This document shows positions 34,074 to 44,571 of a stretch of 64,000 nucleotides of DNA, piece after piece. Every line of letters starts with the position of its first letter. Positions within the stretch are counted from its first letter, which is position 1. The notes beneath the pieces were generated by a model that did no database searches, was not told the origin of the DNA, and was given only the letters and a program-made list of their open reading frames with translations. A program made the translations under genes and the position numbers. The DNA is from Methylocaldum marinum (lineage in GTDB: Bacteria; Pseudomonadota; Gammaproteobacteria; Methylococcales; Methylococcaceae): assembly GCF_003584645.1 (NCBI RefSeq), contig NZ_AP017928.1, positions 3,324,395-3,388,394 on the forward strand, in the 5' to 3' direction.

Positions 34074-35207
34074 CTAAAACACCGGCGGTTCGTGTATCGG
34101 CGCTTCGCGATATTTGAGCGGCGCTCCCGACCGCCCCGACGAGACCGCCAGAATCTCGGCGATGATCGACAAAGCCACCTGGTCCGGCGTCTCCGCACCC
34201 AGGTCCAGCCCGGCCGGGCCGTGCAGCCGGCTCAATCGGGTTTGGTCGAAGCCGAGCCCGTCCCGGTCCAGCTCTTCGAGCATCTTTCGCGTGCGTTCAC
34301 GCGGGCCGAGTACGCCGACGTAAGGCACCGGCGAGGCCAAGAGATGGGCGAGAATAGCCCGGTCGTGGTGATAATGGTGGTTCATCACCACCGCGGCCCC
34401 GGTCTCTTGCAGCGAAATGTCGTTCGGAACGGCTTCGGCGCGGCAGAGGCACACCTCGTCCGCCATGGGAAAACGTTCCCGCGAGACGAAGGCCGGCCGG
34501 CCGTCGACCACGGTAATATGCCAACCGAGCCGCTTGCCGAGATCCGCCAGGGGGATCGCGTCGTGGCCGGCGCCGAAGATGATCAAAGAAGGCGGCGGCC
34601 GGACCGACTCGATGAAAATCTCCAACTCGCCCGCGCCGCTGCCATAGGTTTTCAGCTCCGATCGTCCACTGTTCAAAACTTCTCGCGCATCATCGATGAT
34701 GCACTCGGCGTATGCGCTTCGAGCGAGTTCTCCGCCGATGGCGATATCCGCACCGATCCATAGCCGCTCGCCCGGCCGATGCCCGAGATCGTCCGAACAG
34801 CCGACGACCACGGCCAACGCCATGGCTTGCCGTAAGGCCAGGCTGGTTTGAATGGCCCGCAGATAGGCCGGCGGTTCCCCGCCCGGCAGAGGTTCGATCA
34901 GGACGCGGATAACGCCGTTACAGCCCAGCGCCAAACCGAACACCAGATCCGCATCGGAGCTATGGTCGTAGGTGATGACGGTCGGCCGACCGTCCGCGGT
35001 AATGTCTTCGGAGCGAGCGAGGATGTCGATTTCCAGGCAGCCGCCGCTGAGACCGCCGACCAGAGTTCCGTCATCCAGAATCAGCAAGCGCGCGCCTGCA
35101 CGCCGATAAGTGGAACCTCTCGCCTCGATCACCGTGGCCAGCACACGCGGCTTTCCTGCCTGATCGAGCGCGGCCAGAATGTCCTGCAATTCCTTGCTCT
35201 GCGACAT
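34074..35207 (-). CDS. xdhC: XdhC-family molybdenum-cofactor insertion protein
   Basis: A 377-residue protein from the ATG at 35207 (AAGGTGGAG upstream). The N-terminal XdhC/CoxI domain reads ATVIEARGSTYRRAGARLLI, LVGGLSGGCLEIDIL and GLALGCNGVIRVLIEPL. The C-terminal Rossmann domain reads PSLIIFGAGHDAIPLADLGK, DRAILAHLLASPVPYVGVLG and LSRLHGPAGLDLGAETPDQV. XdhC binds sulphurated molybdenum cofactor and loads it into xanthine-dehydrogenase-family enzymes. It directly follows the hydroxylase large-subunit gene on the same strand (11-base gap), as expected for its chaperone. A longer open frame to 35681 overlaps that gene and is not used. Confidence 0.95.
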   Translation of the reverse strand: MSQSKELQDILAALDQAGKPRVLATVIEARGSTYRRAGARLLILDDGTLVGGLSGGCLEIDILARSEDITADGRPTVITYDHSSDADLVFGLALGCNGVIRVLIEPLPGGEPPAYLRAIQTSLALRQAMALAVVVGCSDDLGHRPGERLWIGADIAIGGELARSAYAECIIDDAREVLNSGRSELKTYGSGAGELEIFIESVRPPPSLIIFGAGHDAIPLADLGKRLGWHITVVDGRPAFVSRERFPMADEVCLCRAEAVPNDISLQETGAAVVMNHHYHHDRAILAHLLASPVPYVGVLGPRERTRKMLEELDRDGLGFDQTRLSRLHGPAGLDLGAETPDQVALSIIAEILAVSSGRSGAPLKYREAPIHEPPVF

Positions 35208-35218
35208 GATGCTCCACC

Positions 35219-37383
35219 TTAAACGGTCTTGAGGTCGTGCCCGGTCAAAGGTAACGAGCGGATGCGTTTGCCGGTCGCGGCGAACACCGCGTTGGTCACG
35301 GCCGGTGCCAATGGCGGCACCCCGGGCTCGCCGACGCCGGACGGCGGTTCCCGGCTGGGTACGATATGCACCTCTACAACGGGCATCTCGTCGATCCGCA
35401 AGATCGGATAGTCGGTGAAATTGCTCTGCTCCACTTCGCCCTTGTTCAGAGTGATTTCCCCGTGGAGCGCCGCGGAAAGCGCCCAGACGATACCGCTTTC
35501 CATTTGCGCCGCGATGGTGTCCGGGTTGACCACTTGGCCGCAATCGATGGCGCAGACCACCCGATGCGCTCTGGCTTGTCCGTCTTCCACCGAAACTTCG
35601 GCGACTTGCGCCACATAGCTGCCGAACGAGGAATGCACGGCGATGCCGCGCCCGCGGCCTTTCGGGAGACTCGAACCCCACCCGGCTTTCTTCGCCGCCA
35701 GTTCGAGAACACCGCGATGGCGGGGATGTTTGGCCAGCAAGTCGCGGCGGAACCGATACGGGTCCTTGCCGGCCGCGTGGGCGACTTCGTCAATGAAGCT
35801 TTCGACCACGAACGCGGTATGCGAATGGCCCACCGAACGCCACCACAGCACCGGGATCTCGAGCCTGGGACTGTGCAGATCGACACGGACGTTCGGAATC
35901 GCATAGGGCAGATCGGCCGCCCCTTCGACGGAAGACACGTCGACCCCGTCGCGGATCATGGCCGATTCGAACGGCGTGCCGATGGCGATGGACTGGCCAA
36001 CGAGGGTATGAGACCAGGCGATCAGCCTGCCTTTCGCATCGAGACCCGCGGTCAACCGATCGTAGAAGGCCGGACGATAGTAGCCGCCCTTGATATCATC
36101 CTCGCGGGTCCAAACCACCTTGACCGGTTTCTTTACCGCTTTGGCGACGTGTACGGCTTCGCTCACGAAATCCGATTGCGGGTTCCCCCGCCGCCCGAAA
36201 CCGCCCCCGAGCAAAGTCGTGTGCAGTTCGACCTGTTCCGGCTTTAGCCCCGCGATGGCCGCGGCGTGGTTGCGGTCGACCGTCTGGAACTGGGTGCCGG
36301 TCCAAATCTCGCAACGGTCCTCGCGGAGATCCACCGTACAGTTCAAAGGCTCCATCGGAGCGTGGGCCAGATAAGGAACTGCGTACTCGGCGCCGAACGG
36401 CTTGGCGATCTTGGCCAGGACGCCGGTCGGATCGCCTTTTTCTTTGGCCGGAACCCCCGACGTCATGGCCAATCGCGCGAACTCCTCGTGCAGCCCGGCG
36501 GAAGACAGATCGGCATTCGTTCCCCTGTCCCACACGACCTCCAAGACATCGCGCCCCTTCTTGGCCGACCAGAAGTCCTTGGCCACCACGGCGATGCCGG
36601 ACGGAATCCGAACCACGTCGACCACGCCGGCAACGGCCCTGGATTTGGCGGGATCGAAGCTTTTGAGCGTGGCCCCGAATACCGGCGGGCGCGCGACAAG
36701 CGCGGTCAACAGCCCCGGCAGCTGCACGTCGATTCCGAACCGGGCCGTGCCGTCGGTCTTGGCCGGCGTATCGAGGCGGCGGGTCGGCTTGCCGATCAGC
36801 TTGAACTGCTTGGGGTCCTTGAGCTTGACCCCGGCCGGCATCGGCAGCTCGGCCGCCCTGGCGCTCAGGACGCCGTAAGACAAACGCCGCTGCGTCGGTT
36901 TGTGGATCACATGGCCGTTCTCCGCATGGCAGGCATCCGGCTTGACTTTCCAGGTCTCGGCGGCAGCCCGGATCAGAAGCGCGCGCCCGGCCGCGCCGAC
37001 CTTGCGCAGCTGTTCCCAGGAACTCGACACGCTGGTGCTGCCGCCCGTGGCCTGTAAGTTCCAGACGGTATGGTTGTAGACCGGCGCAACCGGAGCGGCC
37101 TCGACCCGGACCTTGCTCCAGTCGGCTTCCAGTTCGTCGGCCACCAGCATCGCCAGCGAGGTGTAAACCCCCTGTCCCATTTCCGACTTATTGATCAGGA
37201 TCGTGACGGTTTCATCCTCGCCGATGCGGATAAAGGCATTGGGCGGATAAGTCCTGGCCGGTTCTTCCGCGGCCATGGCGAACTTCACGGTGCGGGGGAG
37301 ATGGAAGGCGATGACCAGACCGCCGCCGAGCAAGGCGGAAGACTTGAGAAATTGTCGACGCCGGGGATCAATGGGTTCCTGCC

Positions 37384-37387
<4 letters not shown>
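35219..37387 (-). CDS. Molybdopterin-binding large subunit, isoquinoline 1-oxidoreductase-like
   Basis: A 722-residue periplasmic molybdenum hydroxylase subunit. A Tat signal ([20 protein letters not shown]) shows folded export. The sequence follows the IorB/xanthine dehydrogenase family: [20 protein letters not shown] near the start, the hammerhead region [20 protein letters not shown], cofactor segments [20 protein letters not shown] and [19 protein letters not shown], and the catalytic Glu in [20 protein letters not shown]. It works with the small 2Fe-2S protein encoded just upstream (four-base ATGA overlap). The substrate, an aromatic heterocycle or aldehyde, cannot be specified. Confidence 0.95.
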
Positions 37388-37851
<464 letters not shown>

Positions 37852-37937
37852 GTGCTCCCTCCTCTCGCTATAATCAAATGCGCACGGATTGTGCGGTTCA
37901 AGACGTTCATTCGGCAACATGCCCGAGGCGCCCGACG

Positions 37938-38564
37938 ATGTCAACCGACCCGAACGAGCCGAAAATCGGCCTGATACTGCTCGCCGCAGGCGGCTCCAGG
38001 CGCCTGGGAACGCCCAAACAACTGCTGACCTGGCGGGGTAAAAGTCTTCTGCGCCGGTCGGCCGAAGCAGCCCTGGCTTCGCGATGCGCTCCGGTGATCG
38101 TCGTTCTGGGCGCCGAGGCCGAGATGCTTGCGGGAGAACTGAGAGGACTGGAGCTACGCGCGATAGTCAATCCCGACTGGGAAGAAGGCATCGGCAGCTC
38201 GATCCGGGCGGGCGTTTCCGTCCTCAAAGACGCGGAGCCGGAACCGGACGCGGCGCTCCTGGCCTTGTGCGATCAGGCGCTGATCGAGCACCGTCATTTG
38301 AACGACCTGGCCGCGGCGTTCAGCGCTTCCCGCCCGTCCGTCGCCGCCTCCCGCTACGGCGATGCCGTCGGCGCACCGGCCGTGTTTCACCGCTCTCTTT
38401 TCGCTGATTTAGCCCGGTTGGCGGGGGATCAAGGCGCGAAGAAAGTCATCCTTCGCCACCTTCAGTCCGCCGTTTTCATCGACCTACCGGAAGGCAATCT
38501 CGACATCGATACCGCGGAAGATTATGCGCGGCTGCTAAATTCGATGCCCAGTCCCAACCCGTAA
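37938..38564 (+). CDS. MocA-like molybdenum cofactor nucleotidyltransferase
   Basis: A 208-residue MobA/MocA-type enzyme. The N-terminal nucleotide-binding loop is [20 protein letters not shown] (GxxxRxGxxK type). [17 protein letters not shown] follows, and the acceptor region is [20 protein letters not shown]. It ends in INxxED-like [11 protein letters not shown]. MocA transfers CMP to molybdopterin to give the dinucleotide used by xanthine-dehydrogenase-family enzymes. Its place, 86 bases from and divergent to the molybdenum hydroxylase operon, supports that role over MobA (GMP). The start is taken at 37938 because family sequence begins there. Confidence 0.9.
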   Translation: MSTDPNEPKIGLILLAAGGSRRLGTPKQLLTWRGKSLLRRSAEAALASRCAPVIVVLGAEAEMLAGELRGLELRAIVNPDWEEGIGSSIRAGVSVLKDAEPEPDAALLALCDQALIEHRHLNDLAAAFSASRPSVAASRYGDAVGAPAVFHRSLFADLARLAGDQGAKKVILRHLQSAVFIDLPEGNLDIDTAEDYARLLNSMPSPNP

Positions 38565-38805
38565 GGACGACACAAAGCATTTTTTGGACAAACACTCGCG
38601 AAAGTCCGGCGGCAGAAAAGACGGGTTCCCGTCGGCTCGAACAGGTTCAGTTCGATTGAAGAGTCAGTCGCGGCGCACTTACCAGATCCTTCCGGCAAAA
38701 ACAACCGTCAAGAAATTTTACATCTCTGTTTCGATTTTGTTACACCATCCGGATACTCATCGGATATTCGTCATAAATATTTGTTTAAAAAACACTTAAA
38801 TTAAT
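38565..38805. other. AT-rich upstream region of the PEP-CTERM gene
   Basis: No gene is supported. The right half is strongly AT-rich (CATAAATATTTGTTTAAAAA). Direct repeats resembling ATCCGGATA / ATCGGATAT at about 38750-38770 lie 40-60 bases upstream of the sigma-54 promoter and could be an enhancer-binding site. That is inference. Confidence 0.4.
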
Positions 38806-38821
38806 TGGCAAATACTTTGCT
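38806..38821 (+). promoter_or_regulatory. Sigma-54 (RpoN) promoter for the PEP-CTERM gene
   Basis: TGGCAAATACTTTGCT matches the sigma-54 consensus TGGCACRN4TTGCW at every fixed base except one, with correct GG-to-GC spacing. Transcription would start near 38832, leaving about 55 bases of leader before the ATG at 38887. In bacteria with PEP-CTERM sorting, RpoN and the PrsK/PrsR two-component system are known to control such genes, which fits. Confidence 0.8.
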
Positions 38822-38886
38822 ACTTCAGTTCCCGGTTGGAAAACCGCTCAAAAAAACATCAATAATTTGCTTTGAGGACTATTTGA

Positions 38887-39756
38887 ATGAAAAAAAGCAC
38901 GTTAGCGCTCGCAGTCTTGGGGGCCATCACTTTATCCGGCAATGCTTCGGCATTGACCGTCACAGCCAGCGACGATGCCACTGCACTCGCAACCGCCTTG
39001 GTCGGTGCCGGCATTACGATCAGCAATGCCACCTTAGTCGGTGCCTCCACCCAACAAGGTTTCTTTTCCGACGGCGCCGCATCGGGCATCGGAATCGACA
39101 GCGGCATCATGCTAACCAGCGGCAGTGTGCACAATGCCCCAGGTCCTAACAATGAGGATGGCACCACCACCCAAACCGGAACCGGAAGCGATGCCGAACT
39201 ATCCGCGCTTTCTGGTTTTACCACCCACGACAAAAACATTCTGGAATTCGACTTTGAAACAACCACCGGGGATCTGTTCTTCTCCTATGTGTTCGCTTCA
39301 GAGGAATATAATGAATACGTAAATGCTTCTGTGAATGACGTATTCGCTTTTTTCGTCGACGGCGTGAACATCGCACTCATTCCAGGCACCAGCACGCCGG
39401 TTTCGATCAACACCGTCAATTGCGGCTATTCCGGCGGCGGTGCCCTGCCCGGTTCGGATCCCGAGAACTGTGATCAATTCGTCAACAACGACATTCAAAA
39501 TGGTGGTCCGTTCTTCGACATCCAGTATGACGGGTTCACGAAAGTCTTGTTGGCCAGCGCGCTGGGACTGTCCGCCGGTACCCACCATATCAAACTGGCG
39601 ATTGCCGACGCCGGCGACACAATCTTAGACTCCGCCGTGTTCCTGAAAGCCGGAAGCTTCAGTGCGACCAATCCCAACAATCCGGTGCCGGAACCCGCCA
39701 CTCTCGCCTTGCTTGGCGCCGGCCTGGTGGGGATGCGCCGTTTTCGGCGGGCCTGA
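38887..39756 (+). CDS. PEP-CTERM sorted protein with choice-of-anchor L domain
   Basis: A 289-residue exported protein. The signal peptide is MKKSTLALAVLGAITLSGNA with cleavage near ASA. The body is a choice-of-anchor L domain: ALVGAGITISNATLVGASTQ, SGIGIDSGIMLTSGSVHNAP and FSYVFASEEYNEYVNASVND, with C-terminal ADAGDTILDSAVFLKAGSF. It ends in a PEP-CTERM signal: VPEP motif, hydrophobic ATLALLGAGLVGM and basic RRFRRA. Exosortase would cleave this tail and attach or release the protein at the surface, often in biofilm or floc matrix. A sigma-54 promoter precedes it and a strong terminator follows, so it is a single-gene unit. Confidence 0.95.
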   Translation: MKKSTLALAVLGAITLSGNASALTVTASDDATALATALVGAGITISNATLVGASTQQGFFSDGAASGIGIDSGIMLTSGSVHNAPGPNNEDGTTTQTGTGSDAELSALSGFTTHDKNILEFDFETTTGDLFFSYVFASEEYNEYVNASVNDVFAFFVDGVNIALIPGTSTPVSINTVNCGYSGGGALPGSDPENCDQFVNNDIQNGGPFFDIQYDGFTKVLLASALGLSAGTHHIKLAIADAGDTILDSAVFLKAGSFSATNPNNPVPEPATLALLGAGLVGMRRFRRA

Positions 39757-39786
39757 TCGACAACAACTATAAAATCTTCGTGATCT

Positions 39787-39812
39787 AAAGCGGGCGCACG
39801 CCCGCTTTTTTT
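39787..39812. terminator. Strong rho-independent terminator between PEP-CTERM gene and greB
   Basis: Stem AAAGCGGGCG-CA-CGCCCGCTTT followed by TTTT on the plus strand, 30 bases beyond the PEP-CTERM stop. It faces the convergent greB gene and may also serve it. Confidence 0.9.
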
Positions 39813-39833
39813 CGCTTGCCGCTCGTTCGAACC

Positions 39834-40328
39834 CTACTCGTAACCGATATCCATGATCACGCACCGCATGGGTCCCGTGGGCGTGTTCACGATCACATCG
39901 TCATCGATGGCTTTCTTGAGCAAGGCCCGAGCCATGGGCGAATCGACGCTGATCCAGCCTTTCTGCGGATCGAATTCGTCGGCACCGACGATGCGGTAGG
40001 TCGATTCTTCGCCATCGGCATTTTCCAGGGTCACCCAAGCTCCGAAAAAAACGCGCGCCCGGTCCGGGGGCAATTGAGCGACGACCTTCAATTCCGGCAG
40101 GCGCTTCTGCAAATAGCGGATACGACGATCGACCTCCCTCAGCTCTTTCTTCCGGTAGATATATTCGGCATTCTCCGAACGATCGCCTTCGGCAGCGGCG
40201 GCCGCCAGATGCCTGGTCACGTCGGCGCGGCGCTCCCACAGCCCTTTGAGCTCGGCTCTGAGCTTCTCCGCGCCTTCCGCGGTGATGTAGGGAGAGGATT
40301 TGGAAGATGGAGGCCGCCACCGTGACAT
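39834..40328 (-). CDS. greB: Transcription elongation factor GreB
   Basis: A 164-residue Gre factor. The N-terminal coiled coil has the acidic tip loop [16 protein letters not shown] (~residues 48-63), with the Asp and Glu that help RNA polymerase cleave backtracked transcripts. The C-terminal FKBP-like domain reads [40 protein letters not shown] and [16 protein letters not shown]. The [19 protein letters not shown] arrangement and overall pattern match GreB rather than GreA. It acts in the secondary channel of RNA polymerase. It converges on the PEP-CTERM gene. Confidence 0.95.
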   Translation of the reverse strand: MSRWRPPSSKSSPYITAEGAEKLRAELKGLWERRADVTRHLAAAAAEGDRSENAEYIYRKKELREVDRRIRYLQKRLPELKVVAQLPPDRARVFFGAWVTLENADGEESTYRIVGADEFDPQKGWISVDSPMARALLKKAIDDDVIVNTPTGPMRCVIMDIGYE

Positions 40329-40365
40329 TTCGGATTCCGTAACTATTCTTGGGCGGGGAAGTATA

Positions 40366-41457
40366 TCAAGACCGTTCGTCGGTCAACTTCCGGATGAATT
40401 TTTCCCGGGCCTCGACGGTTTCCGCCAAACGGAACTGGACCAGGGCCCGCTCCAGGTTCTGTCCCGGCTGCGCCACCTTGAAATAGCGGTCACCTTCCAG
40501 ATGGTCGGTCAGGAAGCGCAGCCCCAGCTCCAGGGGGAGCAGCCGGACTGCGTCATACAGATAGTGGCGTTCGATCTCGGTCAAAAAATCGCCGGTTTCG
40601 GCGAAATACGCCCGCAAAATGGCACGGCAGATATCGAGATCGAAAGTCACTTTCGAGGCGTCGTCCGCCGCTTCGCCCGATCGGTTGCAGCAGGAGCGAA
40701 GGCAGTCCCCCAGATCGTAATGAACCAAGCCCGGTTTCACCGTGTCGAGGTCGATCAGACTGGCGGCGCGTCCGCTTCCCGCGTCGAACAAGACGTTATT
40801 GAGCTTGGGATCGCCGTGAATGACCCGGCGCGGAAGCTCTGCCTGTTCCAAAACGGCAAAAACCGGGCGCCGCGCTTCGACGAAATCCCGGGCGAAACGA
40901 AGCTCCGCGGTTTCCGGAAACCCTAGGCCGCGGGCCATGACGCGATCGAACCGCGCGAGGTAACCGGGTGCGACGTGAAATCCCGGCAGGGTATCGTGCA
41001 AGGAGCCGGGATCGAGATCGCTGGTCAGCGCATGGAAGCGTCCGAGGGCATAACCCACTTCCTCGGCCTGAGCGGCATCCTGCACGTTATCATGACTGCA
41101 CGTGTCCGCAATGAAGCCGAGAGCGCGCCAGAAATCGCCCTCCGGGTCGGTCCAGAAGTCCAGTCCTTCGCGAGTGACGCGAATTTCCGGAAACTTCAGA
41201 TCGCGCGAGTTTTCGGTCTCGGCTTGAAGCGCCCGGACATGATCCAGCAGAACCCGGAGGTTCTCCATGATCAGACCGGGCTCGGGAAACACCCGCCGGT
41301 TGATGCGCTGAAGCACGAACCGCTCTTCACTCGGCTGTTCCACCGTGACCAGAAAAGTATCGTTGATCAGCCCTTCGCCCAAGGGCCGGATGCAAAGATG
41401 CCCCTCTTCGGCCACGAAGCGGCGGGCGACGCGGTTCGCGGTTTCTTTCAGGTTCAT
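40366..41457 (-). CDS. Phosphotransferase-family kinase, N-acetylhexosamine-kinase-like
   Basis: A 363-residue aminoglycoside-phosphotransferase-fold protein. The N-lobe reads [20 protein letters not shown] followed by [20 protein letters not shown]. The catalytic loop is [20 protein letters not shown] (HGDxxxxN). The metal-binding [20 protein letters not shown] replaces the usual DFD/DFE triad. The pattern FVLQRIN...F..P...M.N and IDLDT.....YDLGD..R is that of NahK-type kinases, which phosphorylate N-acetylhexosamines at C1. The substrate here is unproved. It lies between greB and the Smr gene on the same strand. Confidence 0.85.
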   Translation of the reverse strand: MNLKETANRVARRFVAEEGHLCIRPLGEGLINDTFLVTVEQPSEERFVLQRINRRVFPEPGLIMENLRVLLDHVRALQAETENSRDLKFPEIRVTREGLDFWTDPEGDFWRALGFIADTCSHDNVQDAAQAEEVGYALGRFHALTSDLDPGSLHDTLPGFHVAPGYLARFDRVMARGLGFPETAELRFARDFVEARRPVFAVLEQAELPRRVIHGDPKLNNVLFDAGSGRAASLIDLDTVKPGLVHYDLGDCLRSCCNRSGEAADDASKVTFDLDICRAILRAYFAETGDFLTEIERHYLYDAVRLLPLELGLRFLTDHLEGDRYFKVAQPGQNLERALVQFRLAETVEAREKFIRKLTDERS

Positions 41458-41502
41458 GCTCGTCCGATCTCTGCCTTGTTGTTCCTTTCGCGGCTGGCAT
41501 CG

Positions 41503-42099
41503 TCAAGGAACCGGTTTCCCCGAAGACAGCCCCAGCCGTTCGCGCGTCCTTTCCTTCTCTTTCTCGCTCTTGCGGAGCAGCAGATAGACCGCGCCGGTGC
41601 CGCCGTGCCACTTCTGGGCGCTGTGAAACGCCATGATCTCCGGGAACATCGGCAGCCAGCGGGCTACACAGCTCTTCAGCAAAGGCTTCTGCTCCTTGTT
41701 TCCGCGTCCCTTGCCGTGGCTGATCAGAGCCGAACGCACATCGTGGCGCACGCAGTCGCGGATGAATCGAAACACTTCGTGGCGGGCCTGTTCCACGGTC
41801 AGGCCGTGCAGGTCCAACATCGCCTCGACGGCGTAGCCGCCTTGCCGCAGCTTGCGGAACACGCCGTTTTGAATGCCGCCGCGCTTGAAACTGATGACCG
41901 CTTCCGGATGGACGAATTCGACGAAAGCCGTCGGAAGCTGATTCTCGTCGAAGCCGGTCCCGCGCTGGGCCGACTCGCGCCGATAGAGCTGACCGGGCGT
42001 GGGTGCCTCGCGATGGGTAAGAACGGCACGGCCCGAATGATCGATGGGCCGGACATCGGCCATTTCTTGCTGAAATAATTTTAGGTCGTCGTCGGTCAT
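41503..42099 (-). CDS. Smr-domain DNA endonuclease (SmrA-like)
   Basis: A 198-residue protein from the ATG at 42099 (GAGG ribosome-binding site; the longer frame to 42237 is not family-like). The N-terminal region (DDLKLFQQEMADVRPIDHSG, RAVLTHREAPTPGQLYRRES) matches YdaL/SmrA proteins. The C-terminal Smr domain has the LDLHG motif (MLDLHGLTVEQARHEVFRFI), then ALISHGKGRGNKEQKPLLKS and the HGGTGAVYLLLRK end. Smr domains nick or cleave nucleic acids. In proteobacteria the chromosomal role is still debated. It is followed by the kinase-like gene on the same strand. Confidence 0.92.
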   Translation of the reverse strand: MTDDDLKLFQQEMADVRPIDHSGRAVLTHREAPTPGQLYRRESAQRGTGFDENQLPTAFVEFVHPEAVISFKRGGIQNGVFRKLRQGGYAVEAMLDLHGLTVEQARHEVFRFIRDCVRHDVRSALISHGKGRGNKEQKPLLKSCVARWLPMFPEIMAFHSAQKWHGGTGAVYLLLRKSEKEKERTRERLGLSSGKPVP

Positions 42100-42338
42100 A
42101 TTTATAACCTCGATCGCATGTCGAGTCCGTGCGACGGTCTTGACGATCGTTGTCAAGGTTGAATGTGTTTTCGATCCGCACGGCTTCGTCCACCCGGCGA
42201 AAACCCCCGGCGCACCGAGACCGGTGGCAAGGGTCATGACTAGAGCATAACAAACTTTACCGACCGAGACGGAGGGCTGCCCCTATGCCACCCGATAACC
42301 CGAAGTCCTGATCATGCCTTCGGAAAACGGGACGATCC

Positions 42339-43568
42339 ATGAACCCGAGTCGCCGCAAGCTCCTCCAGTGCTTCGGCAGCGCCGGGCTCGGCCTGCTCGC
42401 CGCCGGCGCCCCGTTTCGACAAATCCACGACAAAGAGGTTTCCCCCATGGAACAGGCTCCCCGTAGAATCACACTGTTTTTATGCGGCGACGTCATGACC
42501 GGCCGGGGCATCGACCAGATCTTGCCGAAGCCGAGCGCTCCCCACCTCTACGAGCCCTATGTCCGGAACGCGAAGATTTACATCAAACTGGCGGAACGGC
42601 TCAACGGCCCCATTGCGCAGCCGGCGGATTTTTCCTACATCTGGGGCGAGGCCCTCGCCGAACTCGATCGCACGGGACCCGATGTCCGCATCGTCAATCT
42701 CGAAACGGCGATCACCACGAGCGACGATTACTGGCCGGACAAAGGCATCAACTACCGGATGCATCCCGCCAACAGCCCCTGTCTCACCGCCGCCCGGATC
42801 GATTGCTGCGTACTCGCCAACAATCATGTGATCGACTGGGGTTACAAGGGGCTGGCCGAGACTTTGGAAGTCTTGCAACAAGCCTCGCTGAAAACCGCGG
42901 GCGCCGGCCGAAACAGCCGAGAAGCGGAGGCTCCGGCGGTTATGAACCTGGCCGGCAAGGGACGTGTCCTGGTTTTCGGCTTCGGCTGCGATTCCAGCGG
43001 AATTCCGACCGAATGGGCGGCGGCGGACGACAAGCCCGGCGTCAACCGGCTGCCGGACCTGTCGTCCGAAACCTGTCACCGGCTCCGGAATCGGTTAAGG
43101 CGCATCAAGCAGGCGCGGGATATCGTCGTGGCGTCGATACACTGGGGCGGCAATTGGGGCTATGCGATTCCGGACCAGCAGCGACGCTTTGCCCATGCCT
43201 TGATCGACGAAGCCGGCGTCGACATCGTGCATGGCCATTCCTCCCATCATCCCAAGGCCGCCGAGGTTTACCGCGGCAAACTCATCCTCTACGGCTGCGG
43301 CGATTTCATCAACGATTACGAAGGCATCGAAGGCTACGAATCGTATCGGGGCGATCTGGTGCTGATGTATTTCGCGACTATGAATCCGGCCGACGGGACA
43401 CTGTCTGGCCTCGAAATGATCCCGCTGCACATGCGGCGGTTTCGCTTGGACCGGCCATCCGAGAAGGATTTCCGCTGGATGCGGGAGCGGCTGGAGCGGG
43501 AATCCGGCAAATTCGGCGGGGCCGTCGAAGCGCTCGATGACCGGCGTCTGGTGTTGCGCTGGCGCTAA
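42339..43568 (+). CDS. CapA-family metallophosphatase-like protein
   Basis: A 409-residue protein with a possible Tat-type N-terminus (PSRRKLLQCFGSAGLGLLAA). CapA domain motifs are in order: ITLFLCGDVMTGRGIDQILP (~residues 44-63), VRIVNLETAITTSDDYW, CCVLANNHVIDWGYKGLAET, VVASIHWGGNWGYAIPDQQ and VDIVHGHSSHHPKAAEVYRG, then LILYGCGDFINDYEG. The Asp, Asn and His residues are those of the calcineurin-like metal site. CapA-type proteins take part in poly-gamma-glutamate or capsule-like polymer handling, but this genome segment has no capB/capC, so another exported phosphoesterase role is possible. It converges on the MotB-like gene. Confidence 0.9.
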   Translation: MNPSRRKLLQCFGSAGLGLLAAGAPFRQIHDKEVSPMEQAPRRITLFLCGDVMTGRGIDQILPKPSAPHLYEPYVRNAKIYIKLAERLNGPIAQPADFSYIWGEALAELDRTGPDVRIVNLETAITTSDDYWPDKGINYRMHPANSPCLTAARIDCCVLANNHVIDWGYKGLAETLEVLQQASLKTAGAGRNSREAEAPAVMNLAGKGRVLVFGFGCDSSGIPTEWAAADDKPGVNRLPDLSSETCHRLRNRLRRIKQARDIVVASIHWGGNWGYAIPDQQRRFAHALIDEAGVDIVHGHSSHHPKAAEVYRGKLILYGCGDFINDYEGIEGYESYRGDLVLMYFATMNPADGTLSGLEMIPLHMRRFRLDRPSEKDFRWMRERLERESGKFGGAVEALDDRRLVLRWR

Positions 43569-43578
43569 ATCGCTGCGC

Positions 43579-44550
43579 TCAGGTTCTCAAACCGTTTTCC
43601 CGCGGCAGGAAGATCACGACGGACACGCGCCGGTTCCTTGCCCTGCCCTCAGGCGTATGGTTCGTTTCGCGCGGCTGGGTATCGGCCAGCCCGACCGCGC
43701 GCAAGCGCTCCGGCGCGACACCGTGCGCGATCAGATAACGGGTGACGGTGCTGGCCCGGGCCGTTGACAGCTCCCAGTTGGACCGATACCGGGCAGTAGC
43801 AATGGGACGATCGTCGGTATGCCCTTCGACTGCGATCGTCCCGTCTCGAGCGCCGAGCGCGTCGGCCAGGCGATCGAGCACCTCCGCCCCTTCGGGTTTC
43901 AATTCGGTCCTGGCCGGATCGAACAAAATCGTGTCGTTGATTTCCAGGCGGACTTCTCCGCCGGTCGCCGAGATCTCGACGGAACCGCTCAAATCCGCAT
44001 CCGAGAACGCTTTGCCCAGCAACGCCGCCGCGTTCGCCGCGCTATCCCCGATATCGGCGATCCAACTGTTTTCAGGAACCGCCGGGTGCGGCTCGCCGGA
44101 TCGCTCGGCCTTATCCTCCGTCTCGGAGGAAACGACCCGGGTCTGCATGGGGTAAGCCGGGTAAAGCTTGATCCCGGTCTTCGCCGGCCGGCTCTCGTCC
44201 GTGGACTTTTCGATCGATGAAGCAGCCGAGTCCCGATTTGCCGTGATCGTCTTCGAGACCGCGATGACGGCGGGTGTTACCGTTACCGGCATCGGAGCCG
44301 CGATCGTTTCGGATTTCTCCGCGGTTTCCGCCCGCGCCGTTTTCGACTCCGCCGTCAGCGCTTTCTGGTAAGCGAACAGCACGACGAAAAACGAAAACAG
44401 CAAGGTCATCACGTCGAGATAGCTCAACAGCCAGCCGCTTTGCTCGGACGGCCGTTCGGCCGCCGCCGTACCCCAGGGGTCGGTTGCGGTTTCCCGCCGA
44501 GTGCCCGGACAGCGGGAAGCAGTCGTCGCCGATGCGTCATTCGATGCCAT
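43579..44550 (-). CDS. MotB-like OmpA-domain stator protein
   Basis: A 323-residue protein with an N-terminal single span GWLLSYLDVMTLLFSFFVVL. Asp46 in SYLDVMT corresponds to the proton-carrying Asp of MotB. A long low-complexity periplasmic linker follows (~residues 65-190). The C-terminal OmpA domain binds peptidoglycan: VRLEINDTILFDPARTELKP, GTIAVEGHTDDRPIATARYR, SNWELSTARASTVTRYLIAH and RAVGLADTQPRETNHTPEGR. It is encoded directly after a MotA-like protein and should form an H+-driven stator with it. No flagellar genes are nearby, so the pair may be a second stator set or energise another envelope machine. Confidence 0.92.
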   Translation of the reverse strand: MASNDASATTASRCPGTRRETATDPWGTAAAERPSEQSGWLLSYLDVMTLLFSFFVVLFAYQKALTAESKTARAETAEKSETIAAPMPVTVTPAVIAVSKTITANRDSAASSIEKSTDESRPAKTGIKLYPAYPMQTRVVSSETEDKAERSGEPHPAVPENSWIADIGDSAANAAALLGKAFSDADLSGSVEISATGGEVRLEINDTILFDPARTELKPEGAEVLDRLADALGARDGTIAVEGHTDDRPIATARYRSNWELSTARASTVTRYLIAHGVAPERLRAVGLADTQPRETNHTPEGRARNRRVSVVIFLPRENGLRT

Positions 44551-44571
44551 TGCGAATACTCACCACTAGGA

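Noticed and set aside
34074-35681. XdhC extended to a 535-residue protein
   Set aside because: The extra N-terminal part is antisense-like sequence overlapping the molybdenum hydroxylase gene; the ATG at 35207 has a good ribosome-binding site and starts family sequence.
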